The translations under genes and the position numbers were made by a program. Shown one piece after another: positions 63,199 to 64,000 of a stretch of 64,000 nt of DNA. Position 1 is the stretch's first letter. Every line of letters starts with the position of its first letter. The stretch lies in NCBI RefSeq assembly GCF_029867415.1, contig NC_081183.1, positions 16,240,404-16,304,403 on the forward strand. Direction: 5' to 3'. The DNA is from Vicia villosa. Lineage: Eukaryota > Streptophyta > Magnoliopsida > Fabales > Fabaceae. The notes below the pieces were generated by a model. That model was not told where the DNA came from. It saw only the letters and a list, made by a program, of their open reading frames with translations, and made no database searches.

Positions 63199-64000
63199 TT
63201 AATAATAATAATCCTTTAAAGCGACATGAACTTTCTTAATTCTCTTGGGCCTATTAGGCTGCATATTAATACTCATATCCTCTTGAGGAACCTTGTCCTC
63301 AAGGTTCATGGAATAAGATGGTTTTGGGCTTTGAAAATAGTTAGAAGGCCCATTCGGATAAGGAATTGCATGGATAGGGTTTGGAGATAAGAGGGAATCT
63401 GGTGGGAGGGAAAAATCTGAAAAGGTTTTGTTGGGAAACGTGTAATCATGTGTGGGGTTGGGTAACCGAGGGATATGGGACGGTGGAGTGTTGGGGAAGT
63501 GTTTATGAGTTGAGGACAACTGGTTTTGGGGAATTGTTTGGGCCCTGGGATCTAAATCCAACGATGCTGGAGGCTTAGGGAAAGATCCGTTGAGAATAGA
63601 GGGGTACAGCTGGTCACGTGGGTTAGTGTGTTTAACTGGGTGTTCAGAGTTATACTTGGGAGTTGGGACATTAGGGTTGGAAACACTTAAGTCTAAGATT
63701 TGTTTCCCAGAGTCATTCATTTCATTTTTCTCATTTTCTTCAGAAACCAAACTTCCTCTCGTTCTTTTAACTTCCACAATTTCTCTTCTATTTTCCTTTG
63801 AAACTTCCTGATCCCTAATCATTTCTTCCTGTGCCACTCTTGTATCTGGGTTGCGACTCAACAGAGAAGGTAATAAATCTTGCAACCCTTCACCATTCAA
63901 CTCTTCAACTCTGATTTCTTCTTCTGATATAGTTGAATGTTTTTTTGTTTCACAGGTTCCCGATTTGGCTGTAGCTTCGGAGTATAAAGGAATACGTGTT
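63199..64000 (-). CDS. Partial unrecognised ORF, open at the right edge
   Basis: The minus-strand frame is open from the window edge (63998 or beyond) to a stop at 63199, at least 260 codons, so the start lies outside. The protein is hydrophilic: an acidic N-part (ISEEEIRVEELNGEG), a Lys/Glu-rich part, then a Pro/Asn/Ser-rich region (SLPPDSLLSPNPIHAIPYPN), ending RPKRIKKVHVALKDYYY. The basic tail followed by KDYYY resembles C-termini of retroelement proteins (LINE ORF1 or copia-type), but I cannot assign it. The frame is clean over its whole length, which favours real coding. A host gene exon is an alternative. Confidence 0.45.
   Translation of the reverse strand, partial: TRIPLYSEATAKSGTCETKKHSTISEEEIRVEELNGEGLQDLLPSLLSRNPDTRVAQEEMIRDQEVSKENRREIVEVKRTRGSLVSEENEKNEMNDSGKQILDLSVSNPNVPTPKYNSEHPVKHTNPRDQLYPSILNGSFPKPPASLDLDPRAQTIPQNQLSSTHKHFPNTPPSHIPRLPNPTHDYTFPNKTFSDFSLPPDSLLSPNPIHAIPYPNGPSNYFQSPKPSYSMNLEDKVPQEDMSINMQPNRPKRIKKVHVALKDYYY

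Overview
This is a eukaryotic, plant nuclear window, most likely from a cool-season legume (Medicago, pea, vetch or clover type). The sequence shows AT-rich intergenic DNA, GT-AG introns, intronless nicotianamine synthase, plant mobile domain (PMD) genes, a Tat/Ogre-like Gag, a tRNA-derived SINE fragment of a type I associate with Medicago, and dense nested transposons. The species is an inference from these families; nothing in the window names it.

Layout. 1-2630: a PMD gene with four exons whose reading frame breaks in a CAA repeat. 3329-4248: a non-autonomous hAT-like element with an 8-bp target-site duplication (TSD). 4796-10252: a BED-finger hAT transposon (copy 1) broken by a nonsense codon and a copia-type solo LTR (6481-7626). 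11560-25590: a second, decayed PMD gene split by a 12.3-kb, very young, gag-only LTR retrotransposon (12287-24608, minus strand, 3.39-kb LTRs). 25594-27987: a second LTR of the copia family found at 6481, minus strand, carrying AT microsatellites, half of a palindromic MITE and an 898-bp hAT-type MITE. 29001-29855: nicotianamine synthase. 31467-38239: a UBP25-like ubiquitin protease (minus, eight exons, 637 aa). 38654-40129: a chain of four palindromic MITEs separated by (TA)n tracts. 41076-41390: a decayed LINE-type ORF. 41471-45910: hAT copy 2. 46694-50463: a sugar-phosphate/nucleotide-sugar translocator-like gene (minus, seven exons, 334 aa). 52854-54852: a second copy of the hAT-type MITE, a TRIM-like LTR, a MULE-type MITE and a Stowaway MITE. 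55802-57748: a CCoAOMT-type methyltransferase with a probable plastid transit peptide (minus, eight exons, 304 aa). 58111-64000: a SINE-like fragment, unrecognised ORFs, copia remnants and an ORF open at the right edge.

The four host genes that look intact (nicotianamine synthase, ubiquitin protease, translocator, methyltransferase) do not form a pathway. The ubiquitin protease and translocator appear to be the neighbours At3g14400 and At3g14410 of Arabidopsis, so they are probably an old syntenic pair now pushed apart by transposons. Exon models were built by hand from splice signals and phase; each multi-exon model closes in frame from ATG to stop (637, 334 and 304 aa). Repeat boundaries rest on visible TSDs where stated.
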